Shown here: in pieces, positions 4,704 to 5,384 of the stretch
How positions within the stretch are numbered: the first letter of the stretch is position 1
How the letters are laid out: each line of letters begins with the position of its first letter
The notes under the pieces: generated by a model
Seen by the model: the letters and a program-made list of their open reading frames with translations, nothing else
The model's database searches: none
What the model was told of the DNA's origin: nothing
Translations under genes and position numbers: made by a program
Assembly (NCBI GenBank): GCA_902767125.1
Contig: CACXGJ010000206.1
Location: 1 to 5,384 of the forward strand
Reading direction: 5' to 3'
DNA from: an uncultured Ruminococcus sp.
Lineage (GTDB): Bacteria > Bacillota > Clostridia > Oscillospirales > Acutalibacteraceae
DNA length: 5,384 bases

Positions 4704-5277
4704 TGTAAATACTTCCTTTCAAAAATTCAAAATATTTTTTCTGCTGTTCAAAGCGGGAATTTTCCGCAGATTCAACAGATTTTTCAACGGTAATATTGTT
4801 TTCAAAACGACATTCACGGAGAAGATCACCACCACGAAGCTCAATGGAAGTCGCAGTGTAAGCAGGAGTTTTCGTGAGAATGCTGACTTCATCAAGCTCG
4901 ATTTCCTCAAGAGTACGGATTTCGCCTGTGTCGTTCCAAGAGTCTTTTTTGCATTTAAAGCCGAAAGACCAGCCCGTCAATTTACCGTTTTTTGCACAAG
5001 AGATAACTTCCTTGTCGGAGATGACAGCTTTAGCGAAGAGACCGATATTATCCTCACGGAGTTCCAGACCGCTGTTTGTGTCGCAAATCACTCTTTCATG
5101 GTTGAGCATAAGCTGAACGGTGTTGCCGTTTTTAAGTGCTTTTGCGAAAGTGCCTTGTTTCACGACTTCACGGAAGGGAATACCGCCCACACGGTGCAGG
5201 ACACGGCTTTCACGTTCCACGGCATTGACATAACCGCTGATAACGGCTTTATCTGCACTTCTGATTTCGATATTCAT
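4696..5277 (-). CDS. HK97-family prohead protease (peptidase U35)
   Basis: Encodes 193 residues. The enzyme is packed in the prohead and cleaves the N-terminal delta domain of the capsid protein, then itself. Expected family motifs are present: an early β-strand AVISGYVN, GGIPFREVVKQGTFAKAL (31-48), the catalytic His in LMLNHERVI (His60), the catalytic Ser in TGWSFGFK (Ser104), and a C-terminal LDEVSILTKTPAY with Glu130 as the likely third residue. These match the His-Ser-Glu arrangement known for HK97 gp4. The tail after about residue 150 is charged and probably removed on maturation. Start ATG 5277 follows AAGGTGGTG (5285-5293), and an in-frame TGA two codons upstream fixes it. It precedes and overlaps its substrate, the capsid gene. 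Confidence 0.95.
   Translation of the reverse strand: MNIEIRSADKAVISGYVNAVERESRVLHRVGGIPFREVVKQGTFAKALKNGNTVQLMLNHERVICDTNSGLELREDNIGLFAKAVISDKEVISCAKNGKLTGWSFGFKCKKDSWNDTGEIRTLEEIELDEVSILTKTPAYTATSIELRGGDLLRECRFENNITVEKSVESAENSRFEQQKKYFEFLKGSIYND
4711..4720 (-). promoter_or_regulatory. Ribosome binding site of the major capsid gene
   Basis: GAAAGGAAGT on the minus strand lies about 7-8 bases before ATG 4703-4701, inside the end of the protease gene. A strong site fits the high copy number needed for the capsid subunit compared with its protease. Confidence 0.75.
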
Positions 5278-5293
5278 ACATCATCACCACCTT

Positions 5294-5384
5294 TCAAAGA
5301 TAGTTATAAAGCATTTCGATTCGCTTTTTGGCTTTTTTGATATGTTTATACACACTTGCAGGCGTAACACCCATTTTATTTGCA
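5294..5384 (-). CDS. C-terminus of a small helix-turn-helix protein, partial
   Basis: The reading frame enters from the right edge and ends at TGA 5296-5294, giving the last 29 residues: ANKMGVTPASVYKHIKKA, a basic KKRIEML stretch and YNYL. 'A-x-K-M-G-V-T-x-A-S-V-Y-K-H-I' reads as the turn and recognition helix of a helix-turn-helix, of the type found in sigma-70 region 4-like and other phage regulators. A basic helix ends the protein. Its stop overlaps the ribosome binding region of the protease gene, so it belongs to the same operon. In many phages the portal gene lies directly before the protease, so a DNA-binding protein here is unusual. The family cannot be named from this fragment. Confidence 0.6.
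   Translation of the reverse strand, partial: ANKMGVTPASVYKHIKKAKKRIEMLYNYL

Overview
This window is a piece of a prophage, or of an integrated phage remnant, in a low-GC Gram-positive host, most likely a Clostridia-type Firmicute. The base composition is AT-rich, ribosome binding sites are strong and purine-rich (GAAAGGAAG, GAGGTGA, GGGAGG), and TTG and GTG starts occur. The structural proteins resemble those of siphoviruses of Gram-positive bacteria. Every supported gene lies on the minus strand, so transcription runs from the right end of the window to the left.

In transcription order (right to left): the C-terminus of a small helix-turn-helix protein (5294-5384); an HK97-type prohead protease (4696-5277); the HK97-fold major capsid protein (3537-4703); a gp6-like head-tail connector (3253-3537); and a head closure protein with a TTG start (2945-3241). 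After an interrupting cassette come an HK97 gp10-like neck/tail protein (1069-1677), a probable tail terminator (727-1065), a phi13-type major tail tube protein (119-712), and the first codons of the next tail gene (1-65). The genes overlap or lie a few bases apart, as in a co-translated late operon that builds the capsid, the neck and then the tail.

The main point of interest is the cassette between head closure and gp10. It has its own near-consensus promoter (2863-2891), a Panacea-domain (DUF4065, SocA/GepA-like) antitoxin gene (2405-2842), a tightly coupled unrecognised 156-residue gene that is a candidate toxin (1932-2402), and a clean intrinsic terminator (1901-1926). This is the layout of a moron: a toxin-antitoxin or defence unit that can be expressed in the lysogen while the late operon is silent. 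Beyond the terminator is a 53-codon ORF of unknown function (1717-1878). Its TGA stop is in the same frame as the gp10 ORF, so this is either a separate cassette gene or the broken N-terminus of a longer protein. An exact 11-bp direct repeat (1714-1724 and 2933-2943) brackets the promoter, the three ORFs and the terminator, and may mark the insertion boundaries.

A run of four 7-bp repeats (92-119) lies just after the tail tube gene. No tRNA, rRNA, CRISPR array, integrase or insertion sequence was seen. The terminase, portal, tail and lysis genes would lie outside the window.
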